Origin: Actinomycetes bacterium
GTDB taxonomy: Bacteria; Actinomycetota; Acidimicrobiia; Acidimicrobiales; Bog-793
DNA length: 39,058 nt
Assembly: GCA_021838945.1 (NCBI GenBank)
Contig: JAKCCH010000019.1
Span: forward strand, 1-39,058
Direction of reading: 5' to 3'
The position numbers and the translations under genes are program-made. The notes under the pieces were generated by a model that made no database searches, had not been told where the DNA came from, and saw nothing but the letters and a program-made list of their open reading frames with translations. Shown here piece by piece: positions 6,344 through 13,943 of the stretch (the stretch's first letter is position 1; every line of letters begins with the position of its first letter).

Positions 6344-8164
6344 TCAGTGGAACGGACGGGTCCATACCCAGGCGCCAGCCTCGTGGTGCGGGCGCCGGCC
6401 GGTGGCGCGGTCGAACAGCTCGATTGCCGACGCGACGTTCGTCCCCTGGTCGTAGGTCGGCAGCCCGGCAGGGTCGGGGACGACGATCATCGTGACGCCC
6501 CAGTCGTGCAACGCCGTGTGCACAGCCCGGATGTTGGCGGCAGTGAGCGGGGGCGGTCCGGTGAGGGACACCGATGCCCGTTGGAGCACGACAAGACCCG
6601 CCCGGTCCTTGCCCGCCCGGGACGGCACGCCCTCGGGACCGCTCCCGCCGATCATCTCGTACCGCATCCGGTCGATCGCCTGCCATGCCAGAGCCGAGCC
6701 GACCACGGTGAAGGGGGCGGGGAAGGTCAGCAGCACCTGGCCCGGGGGAAGGTGCGCGCCCACGACGCGGAACCACTGCGGGACTTCTGCCTGCACCGTG
6801 GTCATCGGGATGTTCGGTGCCTCGATCGCCGCCATGGGAGCGAGCGCCGCAACGGCGACGGCAGCCGACACTGCCGCGCACGAAACCACGCGCCAAGGTG
6901 CGGGCCAGCGGGTGCGCCGCTCGGCCAAGGCCGACGACGATTCATAGGCGTGGTCGACGGCCGACGCAACCAGCACAGCCGTGCACAGCAACGTCACGGC
7001 GGCGAAACGCCCGGAGATGATGTTCTGAACCAGTGGCACACGCCCGAGTACGTGCCAGGGCACGGCGAGCCCGAGCGACACGAAGGCGGCGGAGGCGCCG
7101 ACTCCGACGAACAACCACTGGCGACGATCTCTCCTCCACGCGACTGCCGCGATGACGGCCACGGCCACGGCACCGACTCCGAGGAACTCTGGGTTCGGAA
7201 GCCGTGGGCCGAGGTAGCCGCCCCAAACCTTCATCTCGGTCTGCAACGAGGCCGAAGAGAGCGTCGGCTGCACCATGGAAGCAAGATGGGTCCCGCCGGC
7301 GCCGGCGGGCAAGGACGGCCAGACCCGGCCGGACAGATGGGCCGGGCCGGCGAGGGCGAACCAGACCGGATAGGCGAGAAGGCACGCCGCGCTCACGAGC
7401 CCGGCGCCGAGTCCGCGGGCTGCGGCGGGAACGCGCCGTGCGACCCCTTCCCGGTCGGTGGCGAGCCCGTAGGCGATCAGCAGCACCAGCCCGCCGGCCA
7501 CCGACAGCGCGAAGATCGTCAGCATCTCCGTGCTCACGAAGAACTCGACGACTGTGAGCAGCCCGAGGGCGATGCCGACGAGAACAGGCCGGCGCTGCCG
7601 GCCCACGAGCAGCTCGTCGAGGCAGGCGACCATGAGCGGCCAGGGCGCGAGGACTCCTGACATGAGGTGGCCACCCGCGAGTTGCGTGAAGGCGAAGGGA
7701 CCGAAGCCGAATATGAGGCCACCGACGAAGGCCGCCCCCGTGCGCATCGCGAAGTGCCGGAGGAGGAAGAACATCGACCCGGCGGCGAGGGGCGTGGCAA
7801 GGGTGGAGGCGACGTTGATCGTTGCAATCGGTCCGAAGAGCCAGGTGACCGGTGCCAGTGGGACGCCGACGGCGAGCACGCTCGTGTTGGACAACAGGTT
7901 GATCCCGGCAGGATGGAATTGGTATGTCGAGTAGAAGATGTTCTGGCCGTGCGCGATGGCGTACGCCGGCCACTCGAGGAACCACTCGAACAACGCGGCA
8001 TCCCCGCACCCGCATGTCGTCACGGTGCTCGGGTGCGTCGACCAGACATGCCACCAGATCAGGACGGACAGCCCGAGGTAGGCGAGGCCCACCAGCACCG
8101 CGGTGAGCGCCCACCGGAGGCTCGGCGCTTCGAGTCCCGTCCCGTCCCCGGGCCTCTTCTTCAC
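6344..8164 (-). CDS. GT-C-like polytopic membrane protein
   Basis: A 606-residue integral membrane protein with about ten to twelve transmembrane segments and a C-terminal soluble part (from about residue 465). An N-terminal helix is followed by a loop containing CGCGDAALFEWFLEW, then FHPAGINLLSNTS, a layout like the first extracytoplasmic loop of GT-C glycosyltransferases, where an acidic residue is catalytic. GT-C enzymes take sugars from polyprenyl-phosphate donors. No named family is certain. It diverges from the UDP-glucose dehydrogenase gene and may act with the GT2 enzyme of that cluster. GTG 8164 is eight bases downstream of TACGCT (minus 8178-8173), with no Shine-Dalgarno. The C-terminal region ends in VWTRPFH, apparently intact. 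Confidence 0.75.
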   Translation of the reverse strand: MKKRPGDGTGLEAPSLRWALTAVLVGLAYLGLSVLIWWHVWSTHPSTVTTCGCGDAALFEWFLEWPAYAIAHGQNIFYSTYQFHPAGINLLSNTSVLAVGVPLAPVTWLFGPIATINVASTLATPLAAGSMFFLLRHFAMRTGAAFVGGLIFGFGPFAFTQLAGGHLMSGVLAPWPLMVACLDELLVGRQRRPVLVGIALGLLTVVEFFVSTEMLTIFALSVAGGLVLLIAYGLATDREGVARRVPAAARGLGAGLVSAACLLAYPVWFALAGPAHLSGRVWPSLPAGAGGTHLASMVQPTLSSASLQTEMKVWGGYLGPRLPNPEFLGVGAVAVAVIAAVAWRRDRRQWLFVGVGASAAFVSLGLAVPWHVLGRVPLVQNIISGRFAAVTLLCTAVLVASAVDHAYESSSALAERRTRWPAPWRVVSCAAVSAAVAVAALAPMAAIEAPNIPMTTVQAEVPQWFRVVGAHLPPGQVLLTFPAPFTVVGSALAWQAIDRMRYEMIGGSGPEGVPSRAGKDRAGLVVLQRASVSLTGPPPLTAANIRAVHTALHDWGVTMIVVPDPAGLPTYDQGTNVASAIELFDRATGRRPHHEAGAWVWTRPFH

Positions 8165-8172
8165 GGGGCGCT

Positions 8173-8178
8173 AGCGTA
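8173..8178 (-). promoter_or_regulatory. -10 for GT-C-like gene
   Basis: TACGCT on the minus strand, followed by eight bases and the GTG start at 8164. The transcript would be leaderless or nearly so, which agrees with the absence of a Shine-Dalgarno. Confidence 0.45.
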
Positions 8179-8242
8179 TGGCAACCCGGGCCCCGCCATT
8201 CCGGCTGGCGGGCTGGCGGGCTCGTCGAAGGAGGTCGGCAAC

Positions 8243-9580
8243 CTGGACGTCGCAACGAGACTCGGCCTGGGCGTGACCGCGCCGAGGCCGGAGCCCGGCT
8301 CGAAGTCCGTCGCCGTCATCGGTGCCGGGCACGTCGGGCTGACGACCGCGGTCTGCCTGGCTCAACTCGGTCACGAGGTCATCTGCGCCGATTCGGATCG
8401 GCAGAAGGTCGAGCGCCTCCGGCGGGGCGATCCCACCTTCGTCGAGGACGGGATCGGCGAGCTGCTGCGTGAAGGCCTCGCCTCCGGACGTCTGCGCGTC
8501 ATCGCGGACGCGGTCGAGGCGGTGGTGGAGGCGGAGTTCTCGTTTCTCTGCTTGCCCACCCCGGGGCGGAAGGACGGGACTACGGACGTCACCGCACTCG
8601 AGGAGGTCGTGCGCAGGATCGCACCGCGCCTTCGCGCCGGTGCCATCGTCGTCACGAAGTCGACGGTGCCCATGGGCTCGGTGCGACTCGTCGAGGAGCT
8701 GCTGCGCCGTCCCGACGTGGCGGTCGTGTCGAACCCGGAGTTCCTGCGCGAGTCGACCGCCGTTCGCGACACCTTGCACCCCGACCGCATCGTCGTCGGT
8801 GCCGAAGACCCCGGTGCCGCCGCCCGCGTCGCCGACCTGTTCGCCGCGACCCGGGCTCCGCTCCTCATCACAGATCCGGTCACGGCCGAGACGGTCAAGT
8901 ACGCCTCGAACGCGTACCTCGCCACGAAGCTGAGCTTCGCGAATTCGCTTGCACGTGTCTGCGAGCTCGTCGGCGCAGACATGCGCGACGTGCTCCTCGG
9001 CATGGGCTACGACTCCCGGATCGGCTTCGACTACATGCGGCCAGGGCCTGGTTGGGGAGGCTCCTGTCTTCCGAAGGACGTGCGGGCGCTCGCGTACGTC
9101 GCGGAGAGCGCCGGGTACGAGTTCCGGCTCCTGCACGAGGTTCTCGCCTCCAACGAGGAGCAGATGGCCACCGTCGCGCGACGGGTGCTCGCGGCGGCGG
9201 GGGAGCGGGCGGACGCCGTCGTCGCAGTGTGGGGGCTGACGTTCAAGGCAGGCACGGACGACCAGCGCGATTCCCCAGCGCTCAACGTGGTCGGCCGCCT
9301 CCTCGAACAAAGGGCTTCTGTCCGAGCGTTCGATCCGACCGTGACAGGAGACCTGCCCGGGCTGCCGGGATCGTTGGAGCTGTGCTTCGATCCCTACGCC
9401 GCCTGCGAGGGCGCCTCGGTGCTCGCCGTTCTGACCGAGTGGGACGAGTTCCGATGGCTCGACTTCCAGAAGGTGAAGGGACTCATGGCTGCCCCGTCCA
9501 TCGTCGATACCCGCAACCTGCTCGACCCGGCGGCGATGCGGCGGTTGGGGTTCGATTACGTGGGGATCGGCCGTCCGTGA
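8243..9580 (+). CDS. ugd: UDP-glucose 6-dehydrogenase
   Basis: About 445 residues. It oxidises UDP-glucose to UDP-glucuronate with two NAD+. Visible features are the Rossmann motif VAVIGAGHVGL near the N-terminus, VSNPEFLRESTAV..TLHPDRIVVG, the catalytic Cys in GWGGSCLPKD (codon at 9065-9067, about residue 275), and the C-terminal NAD/UDP domain with WGLTFKAGTDDQRDSPAL. The start is uncertain: a perfect AAGGAGGT at 8228-8235 is followed at seven bases by an in-frame CTG (8243), while the first in-frame GTG (8273) has no Shine-Dalgarno. I give 8243. Its stop overlaps the UDP-glucuronate decarboxylase start (GTGA), so the two steps are translationally coupled. Other nucleotide-sugar dehydrogenases are possible, but the neighbour favours UDP-glucose. 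Confidence 0.9.
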   Translation: MDVATRLGLGVTAPRPEPGSKSVAVIGAGHVGLTTAVCLAQLGHEVICADSDRQKVERLRRGDPTFVEDGIGELLREGLASGRLRVIADAVEAVVEAEFSFLCLPTPGRKDGTTDVTALEEVVRRIAPRLRAGAIVVTKSTVPMGSVRLVEELLRRPDVAVVSNPEFLRESTAVRDTLHPDRIVVGAEDPGAAARVADLFAATRAPLLITDPVTAETVKYASNAYLATKLSFANSLARVCELVGADMRDVLLGMGYDSRIGFDYMRPGPGWGGSCLPKDVRALAYVAESAGYEFRLLHEVLASNEEQMATVARRVLAAAGERADAVVAVWGLTFKAGTDDQRDSPALNVVGRLLEQRASVRAFDPTVTGDLPGLPGSLELCFDPYAACEGASVLAVLTEWDEFRWLDFQKVKGLMAAPSIVDTRNLLDPAAMRRLGFDYVGIGRP

Positions 9581-10527
9581 GGGCCGTCGTCCTCGGCGGC
9601 GCCGGCTTCCTCGGGTCGCATCTCGCGGATGCTCTCGTCGCCCGCGGCGACGAGGTGGTGTGCGTCGACGACCTCTCGAGCGGGACGCCGGCGAACCTCG
9701 AGCGACACGAGGGGGATGACGCGGTCGAGCTGATCGTCGCCGACGCCTGCGAACCTCTGCAGGTGAGCGGTCCGGTCGATGCCGTGCTGCACCTCGCGAG
9801 CCCCGCATCGCCCCGCGACTACCTCGCCCGGCCGCTCGAGACGATGGCGGCGGGAACCGACGCGACCCGGCGGGGGCTCGAGCTCGCGGCTCGGCACGGA
9901 GCGAGGTTCCTCCTCGCTTCGACGAGCGAGGTCTACGGTGACCCGCTCGTGCATCCCCAACGGGAGACGTACTGGGGAAACGTCAACCCGGTAGGGGCAC
10001 GCAGCGTCTACGACGAGGCGAAGCGCTACGCCGAAGCCCTCACAGCGGCATGGCACCGCACCTACGAAGCGGACGTGGCGGTCGTCAGGATCTTCAACAC
10101 CTATGGCCCCCGCCTTCGCGCCGGCGACGGCCGGGTCGTCTCCAACTTCGTCGTGCAGGCACTCGCCGGCAAGCCCCTCACGATCTACGGCGACGGCACG
10201 CAGACGCGCAGCTTCTGCTACGTGTCGGACATGGTGAAGGGGCTCCTCGCGGTGCTCGACTCGTCAGTCCGGGGACCTGTCAACCTCGGGAATCCCACCG
10301 AGACGACGATCCTCGAGCTGGCCGAGACCGTCATCGAGCTTGCTGGGTCGCCGTCGAGCATCGAGAAGGCCCCCCTTCCCGAGGACGACCCCGGGAGACG
10401 GTGTCCCGACATCACCCTTGCGCGCTCCGAGCTCGGTTGGGAGCCGACCGTGCCGCTTCGCGACGGGCTCGAGCAGACCGCTCGCTGGTTCCGCGCGTAC
10501 CTCGGAGGCGGAGCAAGTGGTTCCTGA
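9577..10527 (+). CDS. UDP-glucuronate decarboxylase (UDP-xylose synthase)
   Basis: A 316-residue extended short-chain dehydrogenase/reductase. It converts UDP-glucuronate to UDP-xylose using bound NAD+. Diagnostic stretches are LGGAGFLGSHL (NAD binding), HLASPASPRDY, STSEVYGDPLVHPQ, the YWGNVNPVGARSVYDEAKR block containing the catalytic Tyr-X3-Lys, and RIFNTYGPR. These are characteristic of the UXS/SUD branch rather than of dTDP-glucose 4,6-dehydratase. The GTG start overlaps the upstream stop by 4 bp and the 3' end overlaps the next glycosyltransferase start, so the cluster is one operon. The product probably supplies xylose, or a pentose derived from it, to a surface glycan. Confidence 0.9.
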   Translation: MRAVVLGGAGFLGSHLADALVARGDEVVCVDDLSSGTPANLERHEGDDAVELIVADACEPLQVSGPVDAVLHLASPASPRDYLARPLETMAAGTDATRRGLELAARHGARFLLASTSEVYGDPLVHPQRETYWGNVNPVGARSVYDEAKRYAEALTAAWHRTYEADVAVVRIFNTYGPRLRAGDGRVVSNFVVQALAGKPLTIYGDGTQTRSFCYVSDMVKGLLAVLDSSVRGPVNLGNPTETTILELAETVIELAGSPSSIEKAPLPEDDPGRRCPDITLARSELGWEPTVPLRDGLEQTARWFRAYLGGGASGS

Positions 10528-11230
10528 CGAGGCACCGGCGCGCTACCGCACTCTGTCGGTGATCATGCCGGTCTACAACGAGCGCAGCACCGTGGGCGAG
10601 ATGATCCGGCGGGTGCGGGCGGTCGAGCTGCCACTTGCTCTCGAGCTCATCGTGGTGGACGACGGCTCGACAGACGGCAGCGACAAGGTGCTGGCGGCTC
10701 TCGGCGACTCGACGGTCCGCGTCATCACGCACGAGCAGAACCGCGGCAAGGGCGCGGCAGTCCGGACCGGGCTGTCGGCGGCCCGGGGCGATCTCGTGAT
10801 CATCCAGGACGCCGACCTCGAGTACGACCCCCTCGACTGGCAGAGGATGCTCGACCCCGTCTTCAAGTACAAGGCGACCGTTGTCTACGGGAGCCGTTTC
10901 ACGGGTGAGCGCCGGAACATGCTCCCGTCCCATTGGGTCGGGAACCGTCTCCTCGTCCTCCTCACGAACCTCCTCTACAGCTCGACGCTCTCGGACATGG
11001 AGACCTGCTACAAGCTCTTCGATCGCCGGGTTCTCGATGGGATCGAGCTCGAGTCGGACCGTTTCGACATCGAGCCTGAGATCACGGCCAAGGTCCTGCG
11101 GAGCGGGCACCGGATCTACGAGGTGCCGATCTCCTACGCCGGGCGCGAGATCTCCGACGGGAAGAAGATCACGTGGCGCGACGGGATCGTGGCGGTGGTC
11201 ACGCTGCTGCGCTACCGCCTCCGGCGCTGA
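10517..11230 (+). CDS. GT2 polyprenyl-phosphate sugar synthase-like
   Basis: A 237-residue GT-A fold glycosyltransferase of family 2. It shows SVIMPVYNERSTV, the nucleotide-binding VVDDGSTDGS, NRGKGAAVRTGL and the metal-binding IIQDADLEYDP (an Asp-X-Asp). This arrangement and short length, without transmembrane segments, resemble dolichyl-phosphate mannose/glucose synthases and bacterial polyprenyl-phosphate glycosyltransferases. It probably moves a sugar from a nucleotide donor, possibly the UDP-xylose made upstream, onto a polyprenyl phosphate at the inner membrane face. GTG 10517 has GGAGG eight bases upstream and overlaps the UXS gene by 11 bp. The C-terminus is rich in Arg (RYRLRR), possibly membrane-facing. 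Confidence 0.88.
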   Translation: MVPDEAPARYRTLSVIMPVYNERSTVGEMIRRVRAVELPLALELIVVDDGSTDGSDKVLAALGDSTVRVITHEQNRGKGAAVRTGLSAARGDLVIIQDADLEYDPLDWQRMLDPVFKYKATVVYGSRFTGERRNMLPSHWVGNRLLVLLTNLLYSSTLSDMETCYKLFDRRVLDGIELESDRFDIEPEITAKVLRSGHRIYEVPISYAGREISDGKKITWRDGIVAVVTLLRYRLRR

Positions 11231-11265
11231 GGTCGCCGGACTCTCGTGCAGGCGCCGCCGTCGCT

Positions 11266-11868
11266 TCAGGTGATCTCTTTGAACCAGATCAGCTGCGTCT
11301 CGTCCGGAAGACCGCGGTAGGCCCGCCGGTCGATGGCCACCAGTCGGCAACCCATCCGCGCATAGAAACGACAGGCTGCGACGTTGACGTTCTGAGTCTC
11401 CACCTTGAGCGCCCGGCCTCCCCTGGCTCGAATCCAGTCCTCCGTCGCCCTGAAGAGAGCCGAGCCCACGCCCGCCGAGCGGCACTCCGGGCGGACGCGG
11501 AGGTCCCAGAGGACCCCGAGGTCGTCTCGCCCTTCCAGCATGTCGACTCCGGGCGCCCGGAAGGCGATGACGGCCCCTCCGACCCGGTGCCCGGCGTCGT
11601 GGGCGGCGTCGTGGGCGGCGTCGTATGCGACCAGCGACCCCCAGTTGGACATGTCGAAGCGCTTCAGCCAGCGGGTCGGTCCCTCGCCCTTCTCGGAGTC
11701 GTAGTCCTTGATCCACGGAGTGGTGACCTCGGTCTCGCTCATGGTGATCCCTCCCAAACCGGAGTCAACGAGCGACAGCACGAGGACGCGATCGACGCGA
11801 AAGGAGATCGGGATCTCCGCATGCTCTCCGACCCGATCGACCGGCTCCTCGACGATTCTCAGATCCAC
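11266..11868 (-). CDS. GNAT-family N-acetyltransferase
   Basis: A 200-residue acetyltransferase. The GNAT core is clear: LWDLRVRPECRSAGVGSALFRATEDW contains the acetyl-CoA pyrophosphate-binding R-X2-G-X-G/A element, followed by LKVETQNVNVAACRFYARMGCRLV. The N-terminal half, with KDYD.....P..W..RFDMSNWG, resembles streptothricin-type acetyltransferases, so an antibiotic or small amine is a possible acceptor, but this is an inference. GTG 11868 is needed to include this N-terminal part; ATG 11742 would remove it. A short 12-base tandem repeat encodes DAAHDAAHDAGH in a loop. The gene is convergent with the GT2 gene and downstream of the SHOCT gene on the same strand. Confidence 0.82.
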   Translation of the reverse strand: MDLRIVEEPVDRVGEHAEIPISFRVDRVLVLSLVDSGLGGITMSETEVTTPWIKDYDSEKGEGPTRWLKRFDMSNWGSLVAYDAAHDAAHDAGHRVGGAVIAFRAPGVDMLEGRDDLGVLWDLRVRPECRSAGVGSALFRATEDWIRARGGRALKVETQNVNVAACRFYARMGCRLVAIDRRAYRGLPDETQLIWFKEIT

Positions 11869-11966
11869 CCGGCCCCATGTTGCTACGGAACTTGTGAGGA
11901 GGCTCGAGATTGAGCGGAGGTCTGCCGGCCTGCGCCCCGAGCCGACTCGGGCCCGGTCACGGAGCT

Positions 11967-12263
11967 TCAGGCAGCCGTTCGATCCTCGGTCGTGTTCGTG
12001 GCGCCGGAGGGGGCATCTCTCCCGCTCAGGAGCGCACGGAGCCTCTGGTACTCCTCGGGCTGGATCTCACCGCGTGCCAATCGCTCGTCGAGGATCCGTC
12101 GCGGGTCCTCCCCGTTGCCGCTCCCGCCCGGCCTGCGATTCATCGAGGTGACGAGGGCGTAGATCGCCCAGATGACGAGGGCCCAGAAGACCAGGATGCC
12201 TACCCACATCAGGGCAGCCTGCCAGAACACCCAGTGAGCTCCGCCACCATCCCAGAACATCAT
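11967..12263 (-). CDS. SHOCT-domain membrane protein
   Basis: A 98-residue protein with one transmembrane segment (about residues 12-42, rich in Trp, Val and Ile) and a C-terminal SHOCT (short C-terminal) domain. The SHOCT motif is visible as DPRRILDERLARGEIQPEEYQRLRALL (about 53-79). Such proteins are small membrane anchors of unknown function, often oligomerising through SHOCT. A good Shine-Dalgarno GGAGGT lies six bases upstream of the ATG at 12263 (minus strand 12275-12270). The 98-bp space down to the GNAT gene has no clear terminator, so co-transcription is possible. Confidence 0.85.
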   Translation of the reverse strand: MMFWDGGGAHWVFWQAALMWVGILVFWALVIWAIYALVTSMNRRPGGSGNGEDPRRILDERLARGEIQPEEYQRLRALLSGRDAPSGATNTTEDRTAA

Positions 12264-12551
12264 CGCGACACCTCCAGCGGTCCGATCCCTACTCGATCAG
12301 CTTCGGCCTCGAGGCACCGCCGCTGTAGGGCCGGAAGTCACTTGAGCACGTGCGCACCTGCGACGGAAGGCCCACTTGACAGCGCCCCCCTCATTGCGGC
12401 CGGCTCCTCGGGGAGTTCCCCGCCTGATGGTTGCGACTGGTTTACGCGTGTTACGAACGCACGACAATTTTCGTGTGAAGTGGCTCTTTCCGCCGCCGCC
12501 GGAAGGCATTTGCTGGACTCGCGCGGAGGGGTTGGGTAGGGTACGGCCCCC
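12264..12551. promoter_or_regulatory. Divergent intergenic region with promoter
   Basis: There is no gene in this 288-bp space between the SHOCT gene and the secreted coiled-coil gene. TAGGGT at 12537-12542 lies nine bases before the GTG at 12552 and is the likely -10 of that gene. Around 12445-12480 there is an AT-richer patch with CACGACAATTTTCGTG, whose ends (CACGA and TCGTG) are inverted repeats and could be a regulator site. I do not see a c-di-AMP riboswitch, which often precedes cell-wall hydrolase genes in actinobacteria. Confidence 0.4.
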
Positions 12552-13904
12552 GTGGGGACTGAACGCGCAACACCTCGGGCGCGCGCGTCCAGAAGATTCA
12601 CTCGCGGATGGCCGGTGATTGCGAGCGTTCTCGTGCTCGCATCGGTGGGGCTCGGCGTGTCGGTGGCACCACGGCAGGCGCTCGCCGGGAGCATCCGTGG
12701 TGACCGGAACGTCATCGCGAACCTCGAGGCGCGCATCGAGACCGACGGCCAGAGGATTCAGCGGATCGTCGTCCGCTACGACCAGGCGCTTCAGCGCGAG
12801 GCCGACCTGTCGGCGCAGTTGGCGATCACGGCCCGCCGAATCACCGAAGCCGAGAAGACGTTGACGAGAGCACGTACGAAGCTGCGAAGTGCGGCCGTGG
12901 ACGCCTACATGACCGGGAACGGCGCTGCGTCAACCCTCGCCCTCCTCAACAGCTCGGGGCCGAACTCGGGTGAGGTCGGGGTGTATGCGAACGTGGCGGC
13001 GGGGACGCTGTCACAGGCCGTGACGGCCTACCTGGTGGCGAGGCACAGCATCCAGGTCGAGCGGGCGAGGCTGCGTAGCGAGCATGCGAGCGCCCTTGCC
13101 AACCTGAAGGTGATCCAAAAGGAACGTGCGGCAGACAACTCCGCCCTTGCCGCCGACGAGGCGCTTCTCACCTCCTACCAAGGCAACCTGCATCACCTCC
13201 TTGTCGTCCAGGCGGCTCAGCACGCGGCGGCGGAACGCCGGCTCGAGCTGGCGATCAAGCAGAGGCAGCAGGCAGCAGCGGCTGCAGCTGCCGCCGCGGC
13301 TGCCGCTGCGGCCGCTCCACCTCCACCGCCACCTCCACCTCCGCCACCTCCGCCACCTCCGCCGCCGTCCGGCGGTGGGGGAGGGAGCGGAGGTGGAGGT
13401 GGCGGTGGAGGTGGAGGTTCGTCCTCTTACGCCAACCCGCTGCGGAGCATCCAGGCGCTGTCGCCCGAACGCATCGACCAAGGTGTCGACTACAGCGGGT
13501 TCGGGCCGATCTACGCGATCGGCAACGGTGTGGTGAAGAACATCTACAACGGTGGATGGCCGGGTGGTACCTACATCGTGTACCAGCTCTCGAGCGGTCC
13601 GGCGCAGGGGCTCTTCGTGTACGCCGCCGAGGACATCTCACCCTCGGTGTCCATCGGCGAGTCCGTCACGTCGTCAACCGTGCTCGGCACGATGTACGAG
13701 GGTCCGGACGGCATCGAGACCGGCTGGGCCGACGGTCCGGGCGGCGACACGATGGCGATGGCAGCCGGCCAGTTCTCGGGTGCCAACTCCACCGCCTTCG
13801 GCGCGAACTTCTCCCAGCTGCTCGCCTCGACGGGTGCACCGCCGGGCGTCCTGCAGAACAACCCGCCTACAGGCTCGCTCCCGAACGGCTGGCCGACCTG
13901 GTAG
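12552..13904 (+). CDS. Secreted coiled-coil protein, degenerate M23-like domain
   Basis: A 450-residue exported protein. A signal peptide or anchor (about 18-45, ending ALAGS) is followed by a long coiled coil (about 48-240) like those of NlpC/P60 or M23 partners at the divisome. Next comes a low-complexity linker of about 15 Ala, 17 Pro and then Gly/Ser. The C-terminal domain (about 292-450) keeps the outline of a lysostaphin-type M23 peptidase (DQGVDYSGFGPIYAIGNGVV, then VSIGESV), but the first zinc ligand His is Gln in DQGVDY and the HXH motif near the end is absent (IETGWADG). It is therefore probably not a zinc peptidase and may bind or regulate cell-wall enzymes. The GTG start lacks a Shine-Dalgarno and lies nine bases after TAGGGT. 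Confidence 0.78.
   Translation: MGTERATPRARASRRFTRGWPVIASVLVLASVGLGVSVAPRQALAGSIRGDRNVIANLEARIETDGQRIQRIVVRYDQALQREADLSAQLAITARRITEAEKTLTRARTKLRSAAVDAYMTGNGAASTLALLNSSGPNSGEVGVYANVAAGTLSQAVTAYLVARHSIQVERARLRSEHASALANLKVIQKERAADNSALAADEALLTSYQGNLHHLLVVQAAQHAAAERRLELAIKQRQQAAAAAAAAAAAAAAAPPPPPPPPPPPPPPPPPSGGGGGSGGGGGGGGGGSSSYANPLRSIQALSPERIDQGVDYSGFGPIYAIGNGVVKNIYNGGWPGGTYIVYQLSSGPAQGLFVYAAEDISPSVSIGESVTSSTVLGTMYEGPDGIETGWADGPGGDTMAMAAGQFSGANSTAFGANFSQLLASTGAPPGVLQNNPPTGSLPNGWPTW
13315..13416. repeat. 30-bp perfect inverted repeat in Pro/Gly linker
   Basis: The arms 13315-13344 and 13387-13416 are exact reverse complements over 30 bases, separated by 42 bases that include a second GC-rich inverted repeat (CCGCC and GGCGG near 13360-13375). 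The left arm encodes poly-Pro and the right arm poly-Gly of the same reading frame, so a single inverted duplication would give both linker types. A very stable hairpin is expected in mRNA or single-stranded DNA. Confidence 0.85.
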
Positions 13905-13919
13905 ACGCGTTCTGCGCCA

Positions 13920-13943
13920 CTGCCCCGCTCACAGGTGGGGCAG
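13920..13943. terminator. Hairpin between convergent genes
   Basis: CTGCCCC (13920-13926) can pair with GGGGCAG (13937-13943) across a 10-base loop. The hairpin lies 16 bases after the stop of the coiled-coil gene and covers the stop codon of the oppositely oriented TauE gene. No T-tract follows on either strand, so it is at most a weak bidirectional terminator or a 3'-end stabiliser. Confidence 0.45.

Noticed and set aside
7667-8242. Long upstream extension of the UDP-glucose dehydrogenase frame
   Set aside because: It is antisense to the GT-C-like gene and has no dehydrogenase-like sequence before the Rossmann motif.
12264-12551. c-di-AMP (ydaO-type) riboswitch upstream of the secreted coiled-coil gene
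   Set aside because: I looked for the conserved segments because such genes often carry it in actinobacteria, but the expected blocks are not present and the promoter lies only nine bases before the start.
13261-13440. Short tandem trinucleotide repeats as a CRISPR-like or satellite array
   Set aside because: There are no spaced repeat units. The region is coding, in frame with the Ala/Pro/Gly linker, and its structure is explained by an inverted repeat.
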